64,000 nt of DNA from Mycobacterium shigaense (GCF_002356315.1 NZ_AP018164.1:4154001-4218000); one strand, 5' to 3'; shown: positions 52,571 through 61,898, counted from the first letter of the stretch. Notes: a model not told the origin generated them from the sequence alone. Program-made: numbers and translations.

Positions 52571-53446
52571 TCAGGCGCCGTTGTTCGGGCCACCGGAGTT
52601 CTGGCCCGGGATGTCGGTGATCGGGAAGTTGGGCATCGGCTTGGGCGAGGGCGTATTGGGCAGCGTCGGGATCTCCGCGGCCGGGATGTCGTGCAGGTCG
52701 TTGGCCGGCGGCCCGTTGTCCCGGCTGCCGTAACTGCTGCCCGGCGCCCGGGGCCCCAGCAGTTCGCTGACCGTCACCAGCCGGTAGCCGTTGGCCTTGA
52801 GCACTGGGATGAATTGGTAGACCAGATCGACGGTGCTCGAGTAGGTGTTGTGGAACAGCACCACCGAGCCCGGCTTGATGTAGGTCATCAACATGTATCG
52901 CGTCGCGGCGGTGTTCGAATCGTTGGCCCAGTCGAAAGGGATTACATCCCAGAGTATTTCGGCCAGCCCGTAGCGCGCGGCGGTCTGGCGCACCTCGGGA
53001 GTGGACAGCCCGCCGGCGGGCCGGTAGAGCGTTGGGGCCCGCCCGGTCGCCGCGCTGATCGCGTCGTTGGCCTTGCCGAACTGCCCGGCGATGTCCTCCG
53101 GCGGGATCGTCGCCATGTTGGGGTGTTCCCACGTGTGGCTGCCGATCTCCATGCCGGCGTCGGCGATGCGCTCGGCTCCGGCTGGGTTGGCCGCCACTTT
53201 GTTGCCGATCAGAAAGAAGGTGGCCTTGGCGTCGTCGTTCTTCAGGATCTGCAGCAGCCTGTCGTCGAACGGGCCCGGCCCGTCGTCGAAGGTCAGCGCC
53301 ACACACTTGACCACCGCGCAGCTGGCGTTGTCGGCCCGCGTCACGTGCCCGGTGAGGCCGCCGATGACCAGCACCGCCCCGGCGGCGACGACACCGAACA
53401 CGGTCCGCCAGTAGCGCCAGGCCTGGCTGTCGGGTCGTTTCGGCAC
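52571..53446 (-). CDS. Polysaccharide deacetylase (NodB-like, exported)
   Basis: 291 residues: a signal anchor (VFGVVAAGAVLVIGGLTG) and a carbohydrate esterase 4 domain. FDDGP holds the catalytic Asp, SHTWEHPN the metal His pair, and RPAGGLSTPEVR and VLFHNTYSST the remaining motifs. It probably removes acetyl groups from peptidoglycan. The C-terminus is a disordered Pro-rich tail. It corresponds to Rv1096. Confidence 0.92.
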   Translation of the reverse strand: MPKRPDSQAWRYWRTVFGVVAAGAVLVIGGLTGHVTRADNASCAVVKCVALTFDDGPGPFDDRLLQILKNDDAKATFFLIGNKVAANPAGAERIADAGMEIGSHTWEHPNMATIPPEDIAGQFGKANDAISAATGRAPTLYRPAGGLSTPEVRQTAARYGLAEILWDVIPFDWANDSNTAATRYMLMTYIKPGSVVLFHNTYSSTVDLVYQFIPVLKANGYRLVTVSELLGPRAPGSSYGSRDNGPPANDLHDIPAAEIPTLPNTPSPKPMPNFPITDIPGQNSGGPNNGA

Positions 53447-53528
53447 GTAGAAAGCCTACCGCCGTCGGGTGTGCGGCCTCGGCGTCGCGGTGCGCCGGTG
53501 ACTGTTGCGGTGCGCCCGGCAAGCACCC

Positions 53529-54830
53529 TCAGCGCGGCCCGGCGATCTCCTCGAGCATCTCGGTGACCAGGGCCGCGATCGGGGAGCGCTCGCTGCGCAG
53601 CAGGGTGATGTGCGCGAACAGCGGGTGGCCCTTTAGCTTCTCGATGACCGCCGCGACGCCGTCATGGCGCCCGACGCGCAGGTTGTCGCGCTGGGCGATG
53701 TCGTGGGTGAGCACCACCCGCGAACCGGTGCCCAGCCGCGACAACACCGTCAGCAGCACGTTGCGTTCCAGGGACTGCGCCTCGTCGACGATCACGAACG
53801 AGTCGTGCAGCGAGCGACCCCTGATGTGGGTCAGCGGCAAGACTTCCAGCATGCCGCGCGACAGCACTTCTTCCAGCACCGCCGGGCTGGCCAGCCCCTC
53901 GAGGGTGTCGAAGACGGCCTGCGCCCAGGGGCCCATCTTCTCGCTCTCGCTGCCGGGCAGGTAGCCCAGTTCCTGACCGCCGACGGCGTACAGCGGGCGG
54001 AACACCACCACCTTGCGCTGGGTGCGCCGTTCCAGCACTGCCTCGAGACCCGCGCACAACGCCAGCGCCGATTTGCCGGTGCCGGCCTTGCCGCCCAGCG
54101 ACACGATGCCCACCGACTCGTCCAGCAGCAGGTCCAGCGCGACGCGCTGTTCAGCGGACCGCCCGCGCAGCCCGAACACCTCGCGGTCGCCGCGCACCAG
54201 CTGGACGCGCTTGTCGGCGTTGACCCGGCCCAGCGCATGCGAGCTGCCCCCCAGCAGCCGAATACCGGTGTGGCAGGGCAGGTCCCGGGCGTCGGTGAGG
54301 TCGATCTCGCCCTCGGCGAACAACATGTCGATTTCGTCGGCGGCGACCTCGATCTCCTGCATCCCCGACCAGCCGGACGCCACGACGTCCTGGGCGTGGT
54401 ACTCGTCGGCGGCCAACCCGACCGCGGCGGCCTTCACGCGCAGCGGGATGTCCTTGCTGACCAACGTCACCCGCTTGCCTTCGGCGGCGAGGTTGGCCGC
54501 GCAGCTCAGGATCCGCGAGTCGTTGCTGTCGGTGCGGAAACCGGCCGGCAACACCGTCGGGTCGGTGTGGTTGAGCTCAACGTGCAGCGTACCGCCTTGC
54601 GCCCCAACAGGAATGGGCTGATCAAGTCGTCCGTGTTCCAGCCGCAGGTCGTCGAATAGACGCAACGCCTGGCGGGCAAACCAGCCCAGCTCGTGATGAT
54701 GGCGTTTGGCCTCCAGCTCGCTGATCACCACCAGCGGGACCACTACCTCGTGCTCGGCAAACCGGCTGCACGCCCAGGGGTCGGACAGCAGCACGGAGGT
54801 GTCGATCACATAGGTCCGGATTTCGGTCAC
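53529..54830 (-). CDS. phoH2: PhoH2: PIN-domain nuclease fused to PhoH helicase/ATPase
   Basis: 433 residues from GTG 54830 (AGGAG upstream), the same length as Rv1095. The N-terminal PIN domain has acidic residues in YVIDTSVLLSDP and the TDSNDSRIL segment. The C-terminal PhoH ATPase has Walker A GKAGTGKSAL and Walker B SFVIVDEAQ. Mycobacterial PhoH2 couples RNA unwinding to RNA cleavage and pairs with a short upstream antitoxin, phoAT. The start overlaps such an ORF by 4 bp. Confidence 0.95.
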   Translation of the reverse strand: MTEIRTYVIDTSVLLSDPWACSRFAEHEVVVPLVVISELEAKRHHHELGWFARQALRLFDDLRLEHGRLDQPIPVGAQGGTLHVELNHTDPTVLPAGFRTDSNDSRILSCAANLAAEGKRVTLVSKDIPLRVKAAAVGLAADEYHAQDVVASGWSGMQEIEVAADEIDMLFAEGEIDLTDARDLPCHTGIRLLGGSSHALGRVNADKRVQLVRGDREVFGLRGRSAEQRVALDLLLDESVGIVSLGGKAGTGKSALALCAGLEAVLERRTQRKVVVFRPLYAVGGQELGYLPGSESEKMGPWAQAVFDTLEGLASPAVLEEVLSRGMLEVLPLTHIRGRSLHDSFVIVDEAQSLERNVLLTVLSRLGTGSRVVLTHDIAQRDNLRVGRHDGVAAVIEKLKGHPLFAHITLLRSERSPIAALVTEMLEEIAGPR

Positions 54831-54958
54831 GAAGCGCTCCTCGTGCGGGGTAGGCCCGCGCGGACCCGCGCGTGCATGTCGGCGGGAACTGCGACACGAG
54901 GACCGGGGCCGGTCCTTCCCCTGCGATGACGGGAGGTGCCGCCCTGGCTGCAAAACAT
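54827..54958 (-). CDS. phoAT: PhoAT-like short ORF overlapping phoH2
   Basis: A 43-residue, Arg-rich ORF (MFCSQGGTSRHRRGRTGPGP at the start) from ATG 54958, with an in-frame ATG at 54970 giving 47. Its TGA overlaps the phoH2 GTG as GTGA, the arrangement described for phoAT-phoH2. It is below the usual ORF size limit. No strong ribosome site is visible, so the exact start and translation rest on position. Confidence 0.55.
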   Translation of the reverse strand: MFCSQGGTSRHRRGRTGPGPRVAVPADMHARVRAGLPRTRSAS

Positions 54959-55057
54959 GACGCTAGCCATCGAGAACGACGCTACTCTCGTCGACGCTGC
55001 GCTGCCGCGCAGGCGCGCCGGTCGTGCGTTGCACCGGCACCCGGAAAAGGGCCCGGG

Positions 55058-55885
55058 TCAGCCGACGACGAACTGCTTCAGTTGCGGTTCGTCTGCCACT
55101 TCCCAGGCGACGATGCGGTCCGAGATCGCCTGGCGCAGCTCCGCCTCACCGAAAATGCCGGAGTCGGCGACGTTTTGCACCTTGTCCTGATAAGCCTGGA
55201 TGTCGGCGCCGACAACCTTGAGTTCGGCCGCCCGGGCGGCGATCGCGGCGATCGTCTCGTCGCGGGTGTACCGCAGGCAGTGCGCGACGAGGTTGGAGAA
55301 CACCAGCTCATGGCGCACCTCGTCGCGGGCGATCCGGTCGACGAGGCCGGCCAAGATGGGCTCCTCGAGCTTGGCGGCCAGGTTCTGGCAGTACACGGCG
55401 TGGGTGCGTTCGGTGAACGCCATGTACACCAGCGTCTCGACCTGGCTGTAGTGGTCGGCGCGGTAGCCCTGCATCAGGTACTGGATGCGGGCCTCTTCGT
55501 TCGCGGTCGGGTCGACCTCGCGGGTCACCACCAGGTATTCGCGCAGCGCGATGGCGTGCAGGTGTTCCTCGGCGGTCCACCGGCCGAGCCAGCGGCCCCA
55601 CCAGTCCTCGAGGATGAAGTGCTCGACGAGCTCGCGGTGGTGGGCGGCCAGGTCGTCCTTGAGCAGCAGCAGGATCTCGCAGGCGTCGGTGTGGGCCCGC
55701 GGCAGCGTCATGCTGGACGGGTCCCAGTCGCGTCCGCCGAGGAAGGCGTAGTTTTCGCCCCGGTCGAACGGCACGTAGTCGTGTGCGAACCAGATGTCGT
55801 CGGTCTCGATATGGCGGTGCATTTCCGCCTCGACGACGGGCTCGAGTTCCAGGGTCAGCGCGTTAGCGACAGGTTTCTGTGCCAT
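55058..55885 (-). CDS. desA2: Acyl-[ACP] desaturase DesA2
   Basis: 275 residues from ATG 55885, identical in length to Rv1094. The plant-type soluble desaturase fold: iron ligands lie in WTAEEHLHAIALREY and ARDEVRHELVFSNL, with ERTHAVYCQNLA between. It is involved in mycolate or unsaturated fatty acid synthesis; DesA2 is unusual in its iron site, so the exact reaction is uncertain. Confidence 0.93.
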   Translation of the reverse strand: MAQKPVANALTLELEPVVEAEMHRHIETDDIWFAHDYVPFDRGENYAFLGGRDWDPSSMTLPRAHTDACEILLLLKDDLAAHHRELVEHFILEDWWGRWLGRWTAEEHLHAIALREYLVVTREVDPTANEEARIQYLMQGYRADHYSQVETLVYMAFTERTHAVYCQNLAAKLEEPILAGLVDRIARDEVRHELVFSNLVAHCLRYTRDETIAAIAARAAELKVVGADIQAYQDKVQNVADSGIFGEAELRQAISDRIVAWEVADEPQLKQFVVG

Positions 55886-55999
55886 GCAGTAACTGTAACC
55901 CGTATACACAGGTTAAATAAAGTCGGCCCCGCCGTGCCGCGGTCTCGCTTCGGTAACGGTCGACCAGGCCCCGCACCCGTGCCCGTCGTACGGCGGGAA

Positions 56000-57469
56000 C
56001 TAGACCGTCAGGCCCGGGTACAGGGGGTTGGCGGCGAGTAGCTCCGCGGCGGCCGCGTCGACCCGTTCGGCGGTGCCCGCGGCCAGCGAGTACTTGGCCT
56101 TGGAGGTGCCTTCGGGAGCCGTGTTGGCCAGCACGTCGATCATCAGCTCGGCCACCCGGTCGAATTCGGCGGGACCGAACCCGCGGGTGGTCAGCGCCGG
56201 GCTGCCGAGCCGGATCCCGCTGGTGTACCAGGCGCCGTTCGGGTCGGCCGGGATGGCGTTGCGGTTGGTCACGATGCCGGCGTCCAGCAAGGCCGACTCG
56301 GCTTGGCGTCCGGTCAACCCGAACGACGTGACGTCGAGCAGCACCAGGTGGTTGTCGGTGCCCCCGGTGACCAGCTGGGCGTCGCGCTTGAGGAAGCCGT
56401 CGGCCAGGGCCTGGGCGTTATCGGCGACCCGCTGCGCGTAAGCCTGGAACGAGGGCTGCCGCGCCTCGGCGAGTGCGACGGCCTTGGCCGCCATGACATG
56501 CGACAGCGGTCCGCCCAGCACCATCGGGCAGCCCTTGTCGACGGCGTCGGTGTATTCCGGCTGGCACAGGATGAGGCCGCCCCGCGGACCGCGCAGCGAC
56601 TTGTGCGTGGTCGTCGTCGTGACATGGGCGTACGGCACCGGATCCTCGTCGCCGGTGAACACCTTGCCCGCCACCAGGCCGGCGAAATGTGCCATGTCCA
56701 CCATCAGGGTGGCGCCCACCTCGTCGGCGATCTCCCGCATCGTCGCGAAATTGATCCGGCGGGGGTAGGCGGAATAGCCGGCCACCAGGATCAGCGGCTT
56801 GAACTCCCGCGCGGCGGCCGCGACGGCGCCGTAGTCGATGAACCCGGTATCGGGATCGGTGCCGTAACTGCGCTGATGAAACATCTTGCCCGAGATGTTC
56901 GGCCGGAAGCCGTGGGTAAGGTGGCCGCCGGCATCCAGTGACATGCCCAGCAGCCGCTGGTTGCCCAGTTTGGCGCGCAGCTTCTCCCAGTCCGCCTCGG
57001 ACAGGTCGTTGACGTGCTTGACGCCGGCATCGGCCAGATCCGGCGCCTCGACCCGGGTAGCCAGGATCGCCCAATACGCAACGAGGTTGGCGTCGATACC
57101 CGAGTGCGGCTGCACGTAGGCATGCGGCGCGCCGAACAGCTCGCGGGCATGCTCGGCGGCGATGCTTTCCACGGTGTCCACGTTTTGACAACCCGCGTAG
57201 AAGCGGTGCCCGATGGTGCCCTCGGCGTACTTGTCCGACAGCCAGGTCCCCATGGTGAGCAGCACCGCGGGCGACGCGTAGTTCTCGCTGGCGATCAGCT
57301 TCAGCGAATCACGTTGGTCGGCGAGTTCTTTGCGCGTCGCCGAGGCGATGCGAGGTTCGACGGACTCGACCACCTGCAGTGCCGCTCGGTAGGCAGCGGT
57401 CGCGGTGTCGGCGTATTCGGCGCCCGGTGACGTGGTGGAGATGGCGGTGTGGGACGAGTCGGCTGACAT
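56000..57469 (-). CDS. glyA: Serine hydroxymethyltransferase, long form
   Basis: Interconverts serine and glycine, charging tetrahydrofolate with one-carbon units. 489 residues; the PLP Lys290 is in TTTTTHKSLRGPRGG and the SENYASPAVL, YAEGTIGHRFYAGC and HFAGLVAGKVF motifs are present. M. tuberculosis GlyA1 at this locus (Rv1093) is only 426 residues. This protein has an N-terminal extension and an insert after DANLVAYWAIL (EAPDLADAGVKHVNDLSEAD), so it belongs to a different, longer SHMT subgroup. Confidence 0.93.
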   Translation of the reverse strand: MSADSSHTAISTTSPGAEYADTATAAYRAALQVVESVEPRIASATRKELADQRDSLKLIASENYASPAVLLTMGTWLSDKYAEGTIGHRFYAGCQNVDTVESIAAEHARELFGAPHAYVQPHSGIDANLVAYWAILATRVEAPDLADAGVKHVNDLSEADWEKLRAKLGNQRLLGMSLDAGGHLTHGFRPNISGKMFHQRSYGTDPDTGFIDYGAVAAAAREFKPLILVAGYSAYPRRINFATMREIADEVGATLMVDMAHFAGLVAGKVFTGDEDPVPYAHVTTTTTHKSLRGPRGGLILCQPEYTDAVDKGCPMVLGGPLSHVMAAKAVALAEARQPSFQAYAQRVADNAQALADGFLKRDAQLVTGGTDNHLVLLDVTSFGLTGRQAESALLDAGIVTNRNAIPADPNGAWYTSGIRLGSPALTTRGFGPAEFDRVAELMIDVLANTAPEGTSKAKYSLAAGTAERVDAAAAELLAANPLYPGLTV

Positions 57470-57608
57470 GCGAACGAGACTAGTCGGCCAGCAACGATGA
57501 CGTGATCAGCGGCCGGTCCGGCGGCGGCACGACCCGTCAGCCGCCCGCGCGACGCAGTTAGCCAGCCCAGCCGTCGGACGCGTCGCCGTTGCTGCCACAC
57601 TGGGCACT

Positions 57609-58547
57609 ATGCCGCGGCCGAGCGAGCCGAGCCCTTATGTGGAGTTCGACCGGAAGCAATGGCGTGCGCTCCGTATGTCGACGCCACTGGCCCTCACCGA
57701 GGAGGAACTGGTCGGGCTGCGTGGCCTCGGCGAGCAAATCGACCTGCTGGAGGTCGAAGAGGTCTACCTGCCGCTGGCCCGGCTCATCCACCTTCAGGTC
57801 GCCGCCCGGCAGCGCTTGTTCGCCGCGACGGCGGAATTCCTCGGCGAACCGCAGCAGAATCCGGACCGGCCGGTGCCGTTCATCATCGGCGTCGCCGGCA
57901 GCGTAGCCGTCGGGAAGTCGACCACCGCCCGGGTGCTGCAGGCGTTGCTGGCGCGTTGGGATCACCATCCCCGCGTCGACCTGGTCACCACCGACGGCTT
58001 CCTATATCCCAACGCCGAGCTGGAACGGCGAAACCTGATGCACCGCAAGGGTTTTCCCGAAAGCTATAACCGCAGGGCGCTGATGCGGTTCGTGACCTCG
58101 GTCAAATCCGGTTCCGACTACGCGTGTGCCCCGGTGTATTCACACCTGCGCTACGACGTCCTGGCCGGAGCCAAGCACGTCGTCCGGCATCCCGACATCC
58201 TGATCCTGGAGGGCCTCAACGTCCTGCAGACCGGCCCGACCCTGATGGTGTCGGACCTCTTCGACTTCTCGCTGTACGTGGACGCCCGGATCGAAGACAT
58301 CGAGCAGTGGTACGTGTCGCGCTTCTTGGCCATGCGCAGTACGGCGTTCGCCGACCCGCAGTCACACTTCCACCACTACTCGGCGCTCAACGACACCAAA
58401 GCCGTCGCCGCCGCCCGCGAGATCTGGCGCTCGATCAACAGGCCCAATCTGGTGGAGAACATTCTGCCGACCCGGCCCCGCGCCACTCTGGTGCTGCGCA
58501 AGGACGCCGACCACTCCATCAACCGGCTGCGCCTGCGCAAGCTGTGA
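57609..58547 (+). CDS. coaA: Pantothenate kinase type I
   Basis: First step of coenzyme A synthesis. 312 residues, same as Rv1092c. The P-loop GVAGSVAVGKSTTARVL, the acidic DLVTTDGFLYPN and the conserved KGFPESYNRRALMRFV region define bacterial CoaA. Feedback inhibition by CoA is expected for this type. Confidence 0.96.
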   Translation: MPRPSEPSPYVEFDRKQWRALRMSTPLALTEEELVGLRGLGEQIDLLEVEEVYLPLARLIHLQVAARQRLFAATAEFLGEPQQNPDRPVPFIIGVAGSVAVGKSTTARVLQALLARWDHHPRVDLVTTDGFLYPNAELERRNLMHRKGFPESYNRRALMRFVTSVKSGSDYACAPVYSHLRYDVLAGAKHVVRHPDILILEGLNVLQTGPTLMVSDLFDFSLYVDARIEDIEQWYVSRFLAMRSTAFADPQSHFHHYSALNDTKAVAAAREIWRSINRPNLVENILPTRPRATLVLRKDADHSINRLRLRKL

Positions 58548-58558
58548 CGCCGTAATGG

Positions 58559-58610
58559 CCGGCGCGGGGCGGCACTCCGCAGGGGGTCGCGGAGGCGCCC
58601 CGCACCGGCA
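58559..58610. terminator. Bidirectional hairpin terminator after coaA
   Basis: Arms 58559-58572 and 58597-58610 pair over 14 positions with one G-U type mismatch. A nested 6-bp stem CTCCGC/GCGGAG lies inside. It sits between the ends of coaA and the convergent small membrane gene. Confidence 0.6.
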
Positions 58611-58619
58611 GGCGGGGAG

Positions 58620-59036
58620 TTACGCCGTTTCGAGCCGGCGCAATCCCAGGTACTGCAATGTCGCGAAGACCGCGGTGTACAGCGCGCTGACCAACGAGGC
58701 GGCCACCCCGCTCGCGGTCAGCTGCGCCGCTTCGGCGACGACGACGGCGGCCAGGGTAAACGCGATGTTGGCCGCGACGACGACGATCCCGACGCGACGC
58801 AGGTCGGGCACCGCCCCGAAGCCGTAGACGACCAGCCCGTACACGAGGAAGAACCCGGCTAGGCCGTATTCCACGGCCGGGGACAGGCCGGTCAGCGACG
58901 CCAGCGAGTCGCCCACCAGCGCGACGGCCAACCCGCACACCCCCGTGATCGTGGCGTCGGCTCGCACGGCGAAGCGCAGCAGTGAGTCGGCCGAATCGTA
59001 GAGGTACCGGGTCGGCATTCCGGATACAGCGTTCAT
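58620..59036 (-). CDS. Four-helix membrane protein of unknown function
   Basis: 138 residues from ATG 59036 with AAGGAG 7 nt upstream. Four hydrophobic segments (ITGVCGLAVALVGDSLASL, AVEYGLAGFFLVYGLVVYG, VGIVVVAANIAFTLAAVVV, VAASLVSALYTAVFATLQY). It is divergent from the ctaD paralogue with a shared 323-bp promoter containing a perfect palindrome. No family recognised. Confidence 0.75.
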   Translation of the reverse strand: MNAVSGMPTRYLYDSADSLLRFAVRADATITGVCGLAVALVGDSLASLTGLSPAVEYGLAGFFLVYGLVVYGFGAVPDLRRVGIVVVAANIAFTLAAVVVAEAAQLTASGVAASLVSALYTAVFATLQYLGLRRLETA

Positions 59037-59227
59037 CTGATTACTCCTTGAATGGCGGTGGGGGGTCGAACAACGTCCGCCACGAAAGCAACGACGAGCG
59101 GGTTCGCCGGTGTATTCCCGATCGCCGATGACAGTTTGGGAACGAAATCGCGACGGCCCGCGGCGGACCGGTCGGGCGCACGCAACGTATTCGCCGCAGC
59201 TGGCCGGCCGGACGGGGCCCGCGCGTC

Positions 59228-59247
59228 TTGACAACCGGCGTTGTCAA
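59228..59247. promoter_or_regulatory. Perfect 20-bp palindrome between the membrane gene and ctaD
   Basis: TTGACAACCGGCGTTGTCAA: 8-bp arms with a 4-nt, itself palindromic, centre. It lies 112 bp before ctaD and 191 bp before the divergent gene, in a 323-bp intergenic region that holds no other gene. TTGACA in each arm is also a -35-like hexamer. Probably a dimeric repressor site; the factor is unknown. Confidence 0.6.
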
Positions 59248-59359
59248 CGGTCACCGCAATGTGGGCCATTGAGGACAAACGGCCCTATTCGGACTCGGTG
59301 CTGGCCCGGAATACTTGGGCGCTCGGAACATTGACCACCTGAACCTGCGGAGATGCCGA

Positions 59360-61093
59360 ATGACCGCTGAAGCCCAGCAAATCAGCGAACTAGAGGCGCG
59401 CCGGCCGTTTCCGGCGCGCCAGGGACCGAAGGGCAACCTGATCTACAAGGTCATCAGCACCACCGACCACAAGATGATCGGCATCATGTACATGGTCGCC
59501 TGCTTCATCTTCTTTTTCATCGGCGGCTCGATGGCCCTGTTCATGCGCCTCGAACTCGCGGCGCCCGGCCTGCAATTCTTGTCCAACGAGCAGTACAACC
59601 AGCTGTTCACCATGCACGGCACGGCCATGCTGCTGTTCTATGCGACGCCGGTCGTCTTCGGGTTCGCCAACCTAGTGCTGCCCCTGCAGATCGGCGCACC
59701 CGACGTCGCCTTCCCGCGGCTCAATGCGTTGTCGTTCTGGCTGTTCGTGTTCGGGGCACTGATTGCCTTGAGCGGATTCATCGTCCCCGGCGGTGCGGCC
59801 GACTTCGGGTGGACCGCATACACGCCGCTGTCGAACGCGATCCACTCGCCGGGCCCGGGCGGTGACCTGTGGATCCTGGGTCTCGGCGTCGGCGGTCTGG
59901 GCACCATACTCGGAGCGGTCAACATGATCACGACCGTGGTCTGCCTACGCGCCCCGGGCATGACAATGTTTCGGATGCCGATCTTCACCTGGAACATCCT
60001 GATCACCAGCGTGCTGGTCCTGATCGTCTTCCCGCTGCTGACCGCCGCTTTGTTCGGGTTGGCCGCCGACCGCCACCTCGGCGCCCACGTCTACGACCCG
60101 GCCAACGGCGGGGTGATCCTCTTCCAGCATCTGTTCTGGTTCTTCGGGCATCCCGAGGTGTACGTCATCGCGCTGCCGTTCTTCGGCATCATCTCCGAGA
60201 TTCTTCCGGTCTTCTCCCGCAAACCGATCTTCGGCTACACCACGCTGGTCTACGCGACGCTGTCCATCGCGGCGTTGTCGGTCGCGGTGTGGGCCCATCA
60301 CATGTATGCCACCGGAGCCGTACTGCTGCCGTTCTTTTCGTTCATGACATTCCTGATCGCGGTGCCGACGGGCATCAAATTCTTCAACTGGATCGGGACG
60401 ATGTGGGGCGGGCAGCTGACGTTCGAGTCGCCAATGCTGTTCTCGTTCGGCTTTTTGGTCACCTTCTTGCTCGGTGGCCTGTCGGGCGTGCTGCTGGCCA
60501 GCCCGCCGCTCGACTTTCACATCAGCGACACCTATTTCGTGGTCGCGCACTTCCACTACACGCTGTTCGGCACCATCGTGTTCGCCACCTACGCGGGCAT
60601 CTACTTCTGGTTCCCCAAGATGACCGGCCGCCTGCTCGACGAGCGCCTGGCTAAGCTGCACTTCTGGCTGACGTTCATCGGTTTCCACACCACGTTTTTG
60701 GTCCAGCACTGGCTGGGCAATTCGGGGATGCCCCGCCGCTATGCCGACTACCTGCCCACCGACGGATGGCAGACACTCAACGTGGTCTCGACGATCGGTT
60801 CTTTCATTCTGGCGGTCTCGGTTCTGCCGTTTGTGTGGAATGTGTTTAAGAGCTGGCGCTTCGGCGAACCCGTATTGGTCGACGATCCCTGGGGCCACGG
60901 CAACTCGCTGGAATGGGCCACGAGCTGCCCGCCGCCGCGGCACAACTTCACCGAGTTGCCCCGCATCCGCTCCGAGCGCCCTGCCTTCGAGCTGCACTAC
61001 CCGCACATGGTGGAGCGGTTGCACGCCGAGGCTCACGTCGGAGGCCACCGCGCCGAAAAGTCGGAAGTGCAGACCACGGCAGCCTCATCGTGA
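59360..61093 (+). CDS. ctaD: Cytochrome c oxidase subunit I, probable paralogue at a non-standard locus
   Basis: 577 residues from ATG 59360 with twelve expected membrane helices. Heme and copper ligands are intact: MHGT, HPEVY (His264-Tyr268), the WAHHMYATG His pair and VAHFHYTLFG. The proton-path Lys in SFMTFLIAVPTGIKF is kept. The C-terminal tail closely resembles the usual mycobacterial CtaD. In M. tuberculosis ctaD is Rv3043c beside serB2, so this copy beside coaA is probably a second gene; that must be checked genome-wide. Confidence 0.93.
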   Translation: MTAEAQQISELEARRPFPARQGPKGNLIYKVISTTDHKMIGIMYMVACFIFFFIGGSMALFMRLELAAPGLQFLSNEQYNQLFTMHGTAMLLFYATPVVFGFANLVLPLQIGAPDVAFPRLNALSFWLFVFGALIALSGFIVPGGAADFGWTAYTPLSNAIHSPGPGGDLWILGLGVGGLGTILGAVNMITTVVCLRAPGMTMFRMPIFTWNILITSVLVLIVFPLLTAALFGLAADRHLGAHVYDPANGGVILFQHLFWFFGHPEVYVIALPFFGIISEILPVFSRKPIFGYTTLVYATLSIAALSVAVWAHHMYATGAVLLPFFSFMTFLIAVPTGIKFFNWIGTMWGGQLTFESPMLFSFGFLVTFLLGGLSGVLLASPPLDFHISDTYFVVAHFHYTLFGTIVFATYAGIYFWFPKMTGRLLDERLAKLHFWLTFIGFHTTFLVQHWLGNSGMPRRYADYLPTDGWQTLNVVSTIGSFILAVSVLPFVWNVFKSWRFGEPVLVDDPWGHGNSLEWATSCPPPRHNFTELPRIRSERPAFELHYPHMVERLHAEAHVGGHRAEKSEVQTTAASS

Positions 61094-61109
61094 CGGCCGC
61101 CGCGGGCGA

Positions 61110-61898
61110 TTACTTGCCGTGCCGGCGGTGTCGCTGGCTGTAGTCACGCAGGGCACGCAGGAAGTCGACCCGGCGGAATGCGGGCCAGTGCGCTTCGCAG
61201 AACCACATCTCCGAGTACGCGCTCTGCCACAGCAGGAAGCCGGACAGCCGCTGCTCCCCCGAGGTGCGGATCACCAGATCCGGATCGGGTTGCCCCGAGG
61301 TGTACAGGTTTTCGGAGATGCCCTCGACGGTCACCGCCTCGACGAGCTCCTCACCCGTCGCGCCGTTGGCAAGTTGCTTGCTGAGCAAGGCGCGCACCGC
61401 GTCGACGATCTCGCGGCGCCCGCCGTAGGCGACCGCGACGTTGACGTGGAACGGGGCCACCCCCGGCGTCGACTCCACCGCGTCGCGCAGCCGGCGCGCC
61501 GGTTCCTCGCCGAGTAGTTCGAGGTCGCCGACGGTGCGCACGCTCCAGCGGTTCGCCGGCGCGCAGATCTCCTCGACGACGTCGGTGATGATCTCGATGA
61601 GCGCGGCCAGCTCGTCGGGGTCGCGCTGCAGGTTTTCGGTCGACAGCAGGTAGATGGTGGTCATCTCGATGCCGGCCTGCTCGCACCAGCGCAGCATCTC
61701 GGCGATCTTCGCCGCGCCCATGCGGTAGCCGTAGCTGACGTCGACGTAGCCCGCATCGCGCGCCCAGCGCCGGTTGCCATCGCACAGCACCGCGATGTGC
61801 CGGGGCAGCTCGGACTTCGAGGCGGCCAGCCCCTGCCGCAGCCGCATCTCGTAGACGCGGTACAACGGCTCCTTGAGCCGTGGCGGGATAACGTCCAC
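61110..61898 (-). CDS. uppS: Short-chain (Z)-isoprenyl diphosphate synthase
   Basis: 262 residues from GTG 61898, the length of Rv1086. Substrate and metal Asp in AVLCDGNRRWAR, then STENLQRDPDEL, and the closing IRTSGEQRLSGFLLWQSAYSEM (motif region). Rv1086 makes omega,E,Z-farnesyl diphosphate for decaprenyl phosphate, the carrier for arabinogalactan and peptidoglycan. Confidence 0.94.
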   Translation of the reverse strand: MDVIPPRLKEPLYRVYEMRLRQGLAASKSELPRHIAVLCDGNRRWARDAGYVDVSYGYRMGAAKIAEMLRWCEQAGIEMTTIYLLSTENLQRDPDELAALIEIITDVVEEICAPANRWSVRTVGDLELLGEEPARRLRDAVESTPGVAPFHVNVAVAYGGRREIVDAVRALLSKQLANGATGEELVEAVTVEGISENLYTSGQPDPDLVIRTSGEQRLSGFLLWQSAYSEMWFCEAHWPAFRRVDFLRALRDYSQRHRRHGK

